Of a stretch of 24,122 bases of DNA, positions 8,216 through 15,029 are shown piece by piece. The first letter of the stretch is position 1; each line of letters starts with the position of its first letter. Below the pieces are notes generated by a model that saw only the letters and a list, made by a program, of their open reading frames with translations, had not been told where the DNA came from and did not search any database. Source of the DNA: a virus; IMG/VR virus record IMGVR_UViG_3300012208_000120, positions 1 through 24,122 of that record; one strand, written 5' to 3'. Made by a program: the position numbers and the translations under genes.

Positions 8216-8681
8216 CCTTGGTGACGGCGCGGGCTGGACGCGCTTCGGTATGACGTCTAAAAATGGCCGAGGAGTTCCCTGGGAGTTTTGGAATGACGTT
8301 ATGGGTGCTCCGCGCATGAACAACGATCTAGCGCTCATCGTGGCTAAGCATTTCTATTGGAACGAGTTTTGGACGCCGATGCAGCTTACGCATCTCCAGA
8401 ACGACGAGTTGGCCGCCACGCTGATGTCGTTCGGCGTGAACGACGGAGTGGAGCGCGCCACGAAACTTCTCCAGCAAGCCCTGGGGCTCCAGGTTGATGG
8501 CAAACTGGGCCCAGTAACCTTGGCCGCCGTCCTGAAGAATGACAGCGCCATATTGGCTTCTGAACTCAGGGCTGCCCAAGAGAACTTCTATCATGCAGTG
8601 GTTGCACTGCATCCAGACCGGCTGAAGGATCTAGCCGGATGGGTGAAAAGGGCTCGGGCAGTCTATCCTGATCTACCGTGA
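8142..8681 (+). CDS. Endolysin: GH108 N-acetylmuramidase with peptidoglycan-binding domain
   Basis: This 179-aa enzyme should cleave the glycan backbone of host peptidoglycan at lysis. The catalytic domain shows VLRLEDRTLAGKTVN with E15 at the place of the essential Glu of the usual E-G-G-Y motif, then GDGAGWTRFGMTSK (27-40), matching the family's DPGG-x-T-x-FGIT segment. YWNEFW (72-77) and FGVNDGVERATKLLQQALG (97-115) follow. The C-terminal part, LGLQVDGKLGPVTLAAV (114-130), is the peptidoglycan-binding repeat that goes with GH108. The length fits the family. There is no signal peptide or SAR segment, so it needs a holin; candidates are the peptide at 8072 and the membrane protein at 9269. 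The residues after E15 (DRT) differ from the family's GGY, which may affect activity. AAGGGTG at 8131-8137 is the ribosome binding site. Confidence 0.9.
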   Translation: MANFGSIVDWVLRLEDRTLAGKTVNLGDGAGWTRFGMTSKNGRGVPWEFWNDVMGAPRMNNDLALIVAKHFYWNEFWTPMQLTHLQNDELAATLMSFGVNDGVERATKLLQQALGLQVDGKLGPVTLAAVLKNDSAILASELRAAQENFYHAVVALHPDRLKDLAGWVKRARAVYPDLP

Positions 8682-8738
8682 GTGTTTGTTTGGAGTAACT
8701 CGTTTGTTTTCATACTACCAAGTGCCAACATATGGGCA

Positions 8739-8766
8739 CACGACGTAACCCGCGGGTTTAACGGAG
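8739..8766 (+). repeat. 28-nt start-associated element, copy 2
   Basis: CACGACGTAACC, then CGCG, then GGTTTAACGGAG differs from copy 1 (7249-7276) at two positions. Here it is non-coding and leads directly into the ribosome binding site of GTG 8772. In this copy the centre is a perfect palindrome, AACCCGCGGGTT (8747-8758). Another inverted repeat, GTGCC/GGCAC (8722-8726 and 8735-8739), lies just upstream. Confidence 0.8.
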
Positions 8767-8771
8767 GAACG

Positions 8772-8945
8772 GTGAAATATCTTTACCGCTGTGCCCAATG
8801 TGGTGGATCTGTTTCAAAGCCCCCTGTCAGTGCTGACAAGGAGGGCAAATTCCTCCACGGTCTCCATGGATGGAAGTGTGCCGTCCACGGCCCGACGAGT
8901 GTCACTCGTTCGATGGCCAAGAAAGACGAACAAGTTTCGGGGTAA
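8772..8945 (+). CDS. Small zinc-ribbon-like protein
   Basis: I choose GTG 8772 because GGAGG (8763-8767) sits 4 nt before it; the frame is open back to 8682, but that part contains the repeat element and has no ribosome binding site. The 57-aa product begins KYLYRCAQCGG, giving C7-x2-C10, and has a second pair in GWKCAVHG (C36, H39), so it probably folds around one zinc ion. Similar zinc ribbons follow at 8997 and in the C-rich proteins at 7722 and 20730. Nothing more specific can be said about its role. Confidence 0.68.
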   Translation: MKYLYRCAQCGGSVSKPPVSADKEGKFLHGLHGWKCAVHGPTSVTRSMAKKDEQVSG

Positions 8946-8981
8946 GGTCCTTGATTGGAATCGTCTGCCCCTTAAAGCCTA

Positions 8982-8995
8982 ACACCGGAGGGTGT
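8982..8995 (+). promoter_or_regulatory. Ribosome binding site in a hairpin loop before the FmdB-like gene
   Basis: ACACC (8982-8986) and GGTGT (8991-8995) can pair with GGAG in the loop, placing most of the Shine-Dalgarno sequence of ATG 8997 in a small hairpin. This may tune translation; it is inferred from sequence only. Confidence 0.4.
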
Positions 8996-8996
8996 C

Positions 8997-9197
8997 ATGC
9001 CTGTCTATGAATATTTGTGCAGCTCGGGCCATAAAATAGAGCGCGTCAAATCGATCAAAGTCTCCGACAAAGAGCGAGATCATGACGTTTGCAGCTGTGG
9101 TCAGAAAGCTGAACTGACGGTTTCCCAAACCGGCGCGCCGATCCTTGTAGGTCGTGGTTTTCACGCGAATGACTACGGCGCTCCAACAAAAGCATAA
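8997..9197 (+). CDS. FmdB-like zinc-ribbon protein
   Basis: The 66-aa protein opens with MPVYEYLCSSGHKIERVKS, the hallmark of the FmdB/CxxC_CxxC_SSSS family of small zinc ribbons. The second half has VCSCGQKAEL (C32, C34) and a beta-rich end with VGRGFHANDY (51-60). Family members usually have CxxCGH near the N-terminus; here it is C8-S-S-G-H, one residue shorter with the second Cys missing, and the second knuckle is CxC rather than CxxC, so zinc binding may be altered. FmdB-like proteins are common in phages and bacteria, but their molecular role is mostly unknown. An intrinsic terminator follows the gene. Confidence 0.85.
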   Translation: MPVYEYLCSSGHKIERVKSIKVSDKERDHDVCSCGQKAELTVSQTGAPILVGRGFHANDYGAPTKA

Positions 9198-9219
9198 CCG
9201 CTGACGCAAACCAAATCAG

Positions 9220-9254
9220 AGGGCGACCGTGCTAGCGGCCGCCCTTTATCTTTT
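9220..9254 (+). terminator. Intrinsic terminator after the FmdB-like gene
   Basis: AGGGCG (9220-9225) pairs with CGCCCT (9240-9245). The stem continues past one A/C mismatch through CCG/CGG, with a small loop around GCTA. TTTATCTTTT follows directly. It ends the early/lysis transcript or lowers its level before the membrane protein gene at 9269. Confidence 0.7.
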
Positions 9255-9268
9255 CTGGAGTCCGCGAA

Positions 9269-9478
9269 ATGAATTTCGACAAAGTTTTCGACACGCTGAT
9301 CAACAAATTCCACATTCTTTTGGCGGCCACAGCGCAGGGCGCGGTTCTGGCTTATCATTTCAAGACCGGCCACGACATAGGGTCCGGCATTCAAAACAGT
9401 TTGTATGGCTTCTACGCGTTCCTGGCTGGCCATGCTTTCACATACCAGCGCTATCCGGACGCAGACACGAAGGTGTAA
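9269..9478 (+). CDS. Small membrane protein, holin candidate
   Basis: ATG 9269 has GGAG at 9257-9260, 8 nt upstream. The 69-aa product has an amphipathic start (NFDKVFDTLINKF), a first hydrophobic segment (HILLAATAQGAVLAYHF, 15-31), a short polar link (KTGHDIG) and a second, less hydrophobic segment (IQNSLYGFYAFLAGHAFTY, 41-59), then a charged tail. Two membrane spans, small size and location about 600 nt after the endolysin fit a class II-type holin, which would form the membrane lesion that releases the endolysin. I do not recognise a specific family, so the holin call is inference. The terminator just upstream means it is probably read through or starts from its own promoter. Confidence 0.6.
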   Translation: MNFDKVFDTLINKFHILLAATAQGAVLAYHFKTGHDIGSGIQNSLYGFYAFLAGHAFTYQRYPDADTKV

Positions 9479-9479
9479 T

Positions 9480-9683
9480 ATGCCGTTCAAAAGTGAAGCG
9501 CAAGAAGCTTGGGCCCACACCAAAGAGGGCACTGAAGCCCTAGGCGGGAAAGCCGCAGTTCAAGAGTGGGAAACGGAAACCAAGAAACAAGGCAAGAAGC
9601 TCCCGGCGCACAAGCGTCCGAAGCAGGAACCAAAACCAGCACCGGTCGTTCGAATTAGACACACCGCTAAGCCCCGAGGATAA
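9480..9683 (+). CDS. Small lysine-rich hypothetical protein (MPFKSEAQ type)
   Basis: Start at ATG 9480, one base after the previous stop, with AAGGTG at 9470-9475; the frame extends upstream to 9405, but that part is the shadow of the membrane protein gene. The 67-aa product begins MPFKSEAQEAWAHTKEGTEA, recalling short phage proteins starting MPFKSKAQ-x-x-W seen near packaging and head genes, and ends in a lysine/proline tail (KKLPAHKRPKQEPKPAPVV). The basic tail may bind nucleic acid. Function unknown. Confidence 0.72.
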   Translation: MPFKSEAQEAWAHTKEGTEALGGKAAVQEWETETKKQGKKLPAHKRPKQEPKPAPVVRIRHTAKPRG

Positions 9684-9687
9684 GACA

Positions 9688-10473
9688 ATGGCACAAGATG
9701 GAAAGAAGATGGCGGACGAAGCGATCGCCAAGAGCAAGAAACTTTTAGAAGTCGCCGACAAGACCAGCGATAGCATGAAGGTGGCGCCTGCGCCTCCTCC
9801 GAAGAAATCTTACACGGGCATGCTGTCCGACATGATCAGCAAAGGTGCAAAGAAAGTAGGAGACGCGCTTACACCGAAACCCAAACCAGCGGGATCCGGG
9901 GTAGGCGAAGAAGCGAAGTCCGCGGCTGAAGGCATCAAAGCGAAGGCCGACAACGTGGATCAGTACAACAAAGCGAATCCTGACCAGCCGCTGAAGCCTT
10001 ACAAAAAGGGCGGTAAGGTCGACAAGACCGGTCCTGCCATTCTTGACAAGGGCGAAATGGTTCTGCCTACGGACAAGAAAAAGGCTGAGAAACTTGCCAT
10101 GGAACATCTAGGCAAGAAGGCTGGCGCAATGGCGTCCGCTGCCGAGGAAGAGGAGCAAGAGTCTCCGAAGAAAGAAAAGGCCGAAGGCAAGAAGGGCGAG
10201 AAGGCCGAAGAGAAGAAAGACGAAAAAGACGACAAGCCCAAGCACAATTTCCATAGATCCGAAGTCGTTCACCACGCGAACGGGTCGCACACGACGACGC
10301 ATCATCACCACCCGCCAAAAAACGGGGAAGTGGCAAAAGATGCCATCACCTACGCGTCCCCCGATTTCGCGACCATGATTAGCGGAATGCACGACAACGT
10401 TGGCGGCGGGCAAGCAGTTGGTCCGCAGCAAGCTGGCCCCCAGGCCACGCCAGCACCAGAACCAGGCGTCTAA
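9688..10473 (+). CDS. Lysine-rich, low-complexity protein upstream of the large terminase
   Basis: The 261-aa protein has GAGGA (9676-9680) 7 nt before its ATG. Nearly the whole chain is charged and probably disordered: K/A/P-rich repeats in the first 100 residues, an E/K block (about 150-185: EEEEQESPKKEKAEGKKGEK), a histidine cluster (HTTTHHHHPP) and a P/Q/G-rich tail. The only ordered-looking part is YKKGGKVDKTGPAILDKGEM followed by VLPTDKKKAEKLAMEHL (104-140). The short K-K-G-G-x-V then I-L-D-K-G-E-x-V-L-P motif recurs in phage structural proteins. It sits where a small terminase often lies, but I see no helix-turn-helix, so I do not call it TerS. The coding DNA at 10163-10240 is almost purely purine on this strand. 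Function unknown. Confidence 0.75.
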   Translation: MAQDGKKMADEAIAKSKKLLEVADKTSDSMKVAPAPPPKKSYTGMLSDMISKGAKKVGDALTPKPKPAGSGVGEEAKSAAEGIKAKADNVDQYNKANPDQPLKPYKKGGKVDKTGPAILDKGEMVLPTDKKKAEKLAMEHLGKKAGAMASAAEEEEQESPKKEKAEGKKGEKAEEKKDEKDDKPKHNFHRSEVVHHANGSHTTTHHHHPPKNGEVAKDAITYASPDFATMISGMHDNVGGGQAVGPQQAGPQATPAPEPGV

Positions 10474-10552
10474 AACCCCGCCGGCCTCGCGCCGGTCGCG
10501 TCCATCGAAGTACCACGAGTAGCCCGGATTGGGCCCCTCCCAGGTCACGACA

Positions 10553-12514
10553 ATGTCAGAACAATTAGTTTGGAACACGGAGTATTTGCTCCGTGAAGCC
10601 CAAGCTCTCGCCGCAACGCGCGAAGAGGGCTTGGCATCGAAACACTTTTGGTTGGTAGCAGATCGCGATATGTCCGGCGATCCGCCGAAGGAGTTGCTCG
10701 ACCTTAAAACTCGAGCGGAGAATTATCTCGCCTTCGATTTGGCCTTCATCAAGCATTCGACGAACAAGTCGGATCCGGATGTGGCCGCAGCTGTCAAGCG
10801 CATCGAAATTTTCAAAAGCAACGACGGCAGAAAAGCATTAGCAGAAGGCCGCACCTTAGATTTCCTGAGGTTGATGTGCCAAACGAATTTGTTGTTTCTC
10901 GGCCGCGAGATGTTCAACAAGTTCTTCACGTTTTATACGCACGCGCCGGTCTGTAATTTCTTCGTCCAGAAGGATCCCTCAAAGAAGATCGAGGATCAGG
11001 ACGAGACGAAAGAGCGCTTGCTTCTGTACCCCCGCGGCACCGGGAAGTCCACGCTGGATGTTGTGGATTGCGTACAATGGTTTATTAATCTGCCGAGCAT
11101 ACGTATTTTGATCTTGGCGGCAGAAACAGGTTTGGCGGCGTCGTTCATCGGAGAGTTGAAGAACTATTTCTTCATCCCGAAAGGCGCGGCGCCCACCAAC
11201 TTTCAGAAGCTGTTTCCCGAGTGGACGATCGCTTCAAATACCGACGGCGTCGAGTCAGAGTTCATCTGTCCGAAGCGTACCGTCGGCGACGAGAAGAAAA
11301 AAGATCCCTCTGCTTGGGCGGCTTCGATTTTGTCTAACTTGCCTGGATGGCACTGCGATCTGGCGAAGGTCGACGATGCCGTCAACGACAAGAACGCCGA
11401 GACACCGCAGTTGGTGGCCAAGGTAATTCGCAAGGTCAATTACGCCGCGTCCCTAGTGGACCCCGGCGGTATGACTGACCTTCTCGGCACGCCGTACGCC
11501 GGCAACGACCTCTACGCGTTCACGATCGAGAAGGCTGAGAAGCCGGAAGATCTCCGGTTGCTCTCGACACCCGCGCGCTGGCTCAAGCCAGCGTCGATGC
11601 ACAAAGACGAGCGGGATTGCACTGACGCGGATTGGGAATTATTGTTTGAGTTCGACAAGACTGGCCGCAAGCGCCTGACCAGCGATTTTTTGAACAAGAA
11701 GAAGCGGAAGGATCTTGGCATTTACCTTTCGCAGTACATGCTTAATGCATCAGGAACTAGGAAAGTAAAGTTCCCGATGGACCTGCTGGTTCAGCGCACA
11801 ATTCCGTTGGATCAGTTGCCCCATCAATTGAGATATTACATTCTGTGGGATTTCGCGTATGCCGCGAACCAGCAGAGCGACTACTCTTGCGGAGCCGTGA
11901 TTGGGCTAGACAGCGAGAATCGCATGTATCTGGTCGAGTTATATCGCGACCACTATACGGACAGCGAGTTGGCGCGCGAGATTGTGGCGTCGTATCAGAA
12001 ATTTCAACCCCGCCTGGTGTGCATCGAGAATTCGAACGGAGCTCAGTTCCTTGAACAAACGATCCGTCGGTATTCGGAAGAGTCAGGGATTTCGTACATT
12101 CCTCTGGATTTCTTCAAAGTCGACCGGTCACCAAACGCGAAGGCTTCCCGCGTAGGCGCATTGCAACCGCTTCTAGTCGGCGCGCAGCTGTTCTTTTTGA
12201 ACTCAATCTCGTATCTAGATGATCTCTACAAAGAGTTCAAAGATTTTGGAACGGCCCTTCACGACGATATCCCGGACGCGATCAGTCATGCGCTCCGCGT
12301 TCTTCCTACCGGCGTTATAGAACCTGGCGGTCCCGGCGGAAAGAAACGCCAGGAAGAATTCAATAGGATGCTTCAAGAGAAGGATTTTTATGACATGCTC
12401 TTCGGACAAGGCGATTACGCCCCCGTGATCGTCGAGCAGCCTGTATCACCAGAACCAGGAACCGGCGGCGAGGATCTGTATGATCCGTATTCCATATCCG
12501 GTTTCGGAAAGTAG
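10553..12514 (+). CDS. terL: Large terminase subunit
   Basis: This 653-aa protein packages DNA into the prohead, with an ATPase motor and a headful or cos nuclease. I choose ATG 10553 (AGGT at 10542-10545); TTG 10529 in frame has no ribosome binding site. Motifs: Walker A PRGTGKST (160-167, K165), Walker B-like CDLAKVDDAV with D274/D275, and a coupling motif LLGTPYAGNDLY (310-321). The RNase H-like nuclease has its acidic residues in LWDFAYAA (D433), VCIENSNG (E492) and HDDIPDA (D575). Residues 1-150 form an unusually long N-terminal extension before the ATPase. The last ~60 residues are P/G/E-rich (PEPGTGGEDLYDPYSISGFG), a possible portal-contacting tail. The portal gene starts 2 nt after its stop. 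Confidence 0.94.
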   Translation: MSEQLVWNTEYLLREAQALAATREEGLASKHFWLVADRDMSGDPPKELLDLKTRAENYLAFDLAFIKHSTNKSDPDVAAAVKRIEIFKSNDGRKALAEGRTLDFLRLMCQTNLLFLGREMFNKFFTFYTHAPVCNFFVQKDPSKKIEDQDETKERLLLYPRGTGKSTLDVVDCVQWFINLPSIRILILAAETGLAASFIGELKNYFFIPKGAAPTNFQKLFPEWTIASNTDGVESEFICPKRTVGDEKKKDPSAWAASILSNLPGWHCDLAKVDDAVNDKNAETPQLVAKVIRKVNYAASLVDPGGMTDLLGTPYAGNDLYAFTIEKAEKPEDLRLLSTPARWLKPASMHKDERDCTDADWELLFEFDKTGRKRLTSDFLNKKKRKDLGIYLSQYMLNASGTRKVKFPMDLLVQRTIPLDQLPHQLRYYILWDFAYAANQQSDYSCGAVIGLDSENRMYLVELYRDHYTDSELAREIVASYQKFQPRLVCIENSNGAQFLEQTIRRYSEESGISYIPLDFFKVDRSPNAKASRVGALQPLLVGAQLFFLNSISYLDDLYKEFKDFGTALHDDIPDAISHALRVLPTGVIEPGGPGGKKRQEEFNRMLQEKDFYDMLFGQGDYAPVIVEQPVSPEPGTGGEDLYDPYSISGFGK

Positions 12515-12516
12515 AC

Positions 12517-14652
12517 ATGGCACTCGTCCAAGAGATCCCCGGCACAAGTACCGCCGGAAAGATAGATATTACGCAGATCAAAAGTCCTGCGGAAGTATCG
12601 GACGACGTCGCCCTCAAACTGGTAACGCGTGACGCGCAGTACACGCGATCCTGGATCGAGAGCCGTTATTTCAACATTCGATGGATCGAGATCGACCTTC
12701 TGTATCAGTCTCCCCCGACGCTACGCGTTTGGGAAGGAACTTCGATGCCGAAGGCGAACATCGCCAAGTTCACAGTGGCGACACACGTCAACGCTATCAA
12801 TTCGAAGCTGGTCGGCGGGCTATTCTACGAGACACCCTCGTTTGATCTGTCTCCGAAATCAAGCATCTCTTCGGACACCGCGCGCTCAATCGAAGAGATC
12901 CAAGCATTTCAGTTGGACGAGATGGGCTTCCAGCAAGAAGTAAAGTACGGCTTCTTTTCGTGCCTGTTGAACGGAACTGGTATTTGGAAGTGGGGCTGGA
13001 AAGATCGCTACGTCGACGAGTGGGATTTTACACCCAAAGAAGAGCCGATGAAGGTTTCGGATCCGGACAATCCCGGACAAATGATCGAAGTTCCGACGCC
13101 TGAGTCCGATCTCTTCACGATGGTCAAAAAAGAAGTTTTGAAGTCGCATCCGTATTTGGAGAACTGCGACATCCGACAAGTCCTGGTTGACCCAGGCTGC
13201 CGCGTTCCTGACATCACCAAGGCCAAGTTTGTCATTCACGAATTTCCGGTTACGTATCGCGACCTCATCTGCATGAAGGATGAAGTCTATTACAACGAGA
13301 AGAACGAGCCGATCTATCGATACAACCTTCCTTCCGAGGAAGAGATCAAGTCGTGGTTCGAAACGCCAGTAGCAGCAGATGCAGGCGGAATGGCTGGCGG
13401 TCATAACTACACGTCCGGTCAGAACAATTCTCAGTTCGTTCAGCACGCGGCACCCCTGTTCACAAAGACGACAGAGGACCCCCTGGACGAGCCTCTGGTT
13501 TTGCAAGAGCGTTGGGACAACAACAAGGTGCTTACGGTTCTCGCCGGCAAGCGCATCATTCGCAACGAGCCCAACGTGTTCGGTTGCATTCCATTTTATT
13601 CGGTCAACTGGTGGCAGATTCAAGACTGCTTCTGGGGCCTCGGGCTTGGGACCATCCTGGGCGGCGAACAACGCCTCCAGCAAGGTTTCATCAATGCTGT
13701 AGCTGATATCGGCTCTTTGGCTGCGAACCAACCAATAGTCAGGTCGCGCGGAGCCAATATCAACACGCAGCAGGTTCGTGCCAGACTTGGTGGATTTATC
13801 GACGTCGATGGACCCGCCGACAAGGCATTACATCCGCTGGACATCCCCAAGATTCAGGGCGAACTGTTCCAGGTCGTCGCTGCGTCCGAGTCGCGAACGG
13901 AAGCCTCTTCCGGCGCGAGCGAGATGCTGACGATGGGCGCATCCAAGCCAAGTGGCCGCGGATCCTCTATGGGTCGCACCGCCACGGGCGCTGGCAATCT
14001 TATGACGGCCGCCATGGATCGTATTGGTGGACTGGTCGAGGATTTCGTCCGTCAGGTGTTCCAACCGTGGTTGTGGAAGATGTACGATCTGAATCGTATG
14101 TTCTTGCCGCCGTCGGTGTACCGTGAAATTTTGAATGAGTCTCTGGAAAAGGATCGTCAAGCCTCGTTCCAGGATTTCATGAAAGCCAAGAAGGGCATCA
14201 AGACTTTCAACGTCCTGGCCGGCAGCCATTTGGCGGCTCGTCAGCAGATGGCGCAGTCGATGCCTTTGATCATGCAGTATTTCACCAACCCCGCGTTGGC
14301 TGGACAGATCGCTGACATCAACCAGGAATACATTTCCTACTCTGAACTGCTCCACATGTTGACAGACGTCAGCGGATGGGGAAGTTCGGCGTACTACTCG
14401 ATCTTCAAGAAGTTGACGCCCGAGATGATTCAACAGCGGCAACAGCAAAGCCCCGGCGCCCAGAAGATGGCGGCGCAGGCGGCCAATAACGATCAAAAAT
14501 TCAAGCAGAAGGCGCAGTTACAATCGCAGGCGTGGACCGAGCGCGCGGCCGGAGACGTCATCCGCCATTCACTTGAACAAGCAGGAATTAACGAAGCTGT
14601 TGGTGGATCCCCCGGCGGCCCAGGCCTCGGCGGCAGCGAATTAGCAGGATAA
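12517..14652 (+). CDS. Portal protein
   Basis: The 711-aa protein is the dodecameric head-tail connector through which DNA enters and leaves. It directly follows the large terminase (GGAAAG at 12506-12511 as ribosome binding site), the usual place for a portal. The size is in the range of podovirus portals (about 500-750). Visible elements include TRSWIESRYFNIRWIEIDLL (43-62), ATHVNAINSKLVGGLFYE (87-104), a central GGEQRLQQGFINAVADIGSL helix of the clip/stem kind, SSGASEMLTMGASKPSGRGS, and helical wing/crown segments near the C-terminus. The last ~80 residues are Q/A/G-rich (SPGAQKMAAQAANNDQKFKQ), fitting the helical barrel or disordered tail of such portals. The call rests on position, size and overall pattern, not on a short diagnostic motif. 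Confidence 0.85.
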   Translation: MALVQEIPGTSTAGKIDITQIKSPAEVSDDVALKLVTRDAQYTRSWIESRYFNIRWIEIDLLYQSPPTLRVWEGTSMPKANIAKFTVATHVNAINSKLVGGLFYETPSFDLSPKSSISSDTARSIEEIQAFQLDEMGFQQEVKYGFFSCLLNGTGIWKWGWKDRYVDEWDFTPKEEPMKVSDPDNPGQMIEVPTPESDLFTMVKKEVLKSHPYLENCDIRQVLVDPGCRVPDITKAKFVIHEFPVTYRDLICMKDEVYYNEKNEPIYRYNLPSEEEIKSWFETPVAADAGGMAGGHNYTSGQNNSQFVQHAAPLFTKTTEDPLDEPLVLQERWDNNKVLTVLAGKRIIRNEPNVFGCIPFYSVNWWQIQDCFWGLGLGTILGGEQRLQQGFINAVADIGSLAANQPIVRSRGANINTQQVRARLGGFIDVDGPADKALHPLDIPKIQGELFQVVAASESRTEASSGASEMLTMGASKPSGRGSSMGRTATGAGNLMTAAMDRIGGLVEDFVRQVFQPWLWKMYDLNRMFLPPSVYREILNESLEKDRQASFQDFMKAKKGIKTFNVLAGSHLAARQQMAQSMPLIMQYFTNPALAGQIADINQEYISYSELLHMLTDVSGWGSSAYYSIFKKLTPEMIQQRQQQSPGAQKMAAQAANNDQKFKQKAQLQSQAWTERAAGDVIRHSLEQAGINEAVGGSPGGPGLGGSELAG

Positions 14653-14661
14653 GGAAAGCAA

Positions 14662-14979
14662 ATGCCCAACCAACTTGCAGGACCAAATTACCGAATCGTC
14701 GGGCTCATGCCTGTATCTCTGAAGAATTCGCAGCCAGGACTTCTTCCTAATCCTGGCGACCGAATCAGGATTTACAAGATTACATACAACACGTCCTTCA
14801 CGTTGACGGACGGAGCCGCGTCGGGCCCTATTACCCTCATGTCGCCCACGGGACCAGCGGGCACACCCCCTGTTGCGCCGTTGACTATGGATTTTAATCC
14901 GCCGCTAGAAATTGCGGATTTTCAGGTCACAACTTTCACTGCTGCTTCAGGGGCGGAAATAAACATTTTCGCGAAGTAA
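14662..14979 (+). CDS. Small probable virion protein
   Basis: This 105-aa protein has AAGGAAAG at 14651-14658 and lies between the portal and the triplicated-domain protein. It is rich in G, P, T and S, without charged helices (PNQLAGPNYRIVGLMPVSLK, then DGAASGPITLMSPTGPAGTP), suggesting a small beta-fold. Genes of this kind in this place often encode head decoration or minor head proteins, but I recognise no family. Confidence 0.72.
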   Translation: MPNQLAGPNYRIVGLMPVSLKNSQPGLLPNPGDRIRIYKITYNTSFTLTDGAASGPITLMSPTGPAGTPPVAPLTMDFNPPLEIADFQVTTFTAASGAEINIFAK

Positions 14980-15029
14980 CTCGCCGGGGCAGAACCGTCG
15001 ATATAGTTTAAAGAAATTTGGAGAAACAA

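Noticed and set aside
10480-10496. GC-rich hairpin CCGGC/GCCGG as terminator before the large terminase
   Set aside because: No T-run follows; it is a short stem that may occur by chance in GC-rich DNA.
10108-10578. Minus-strand open frame opposite the lysine-rich protein
   Set aside because: It results from the purine-rich coding strand, giving Leu/Phe/Ser/Arg-rich nonsense on the other strand.
12886-13731. Long minus-strand open frame (281 codons)
   Set aside because: It is antisense to the portal gene, without a family pattern or ribosome binding site support; long shadow frames are common in this GC-rich coding DNA.
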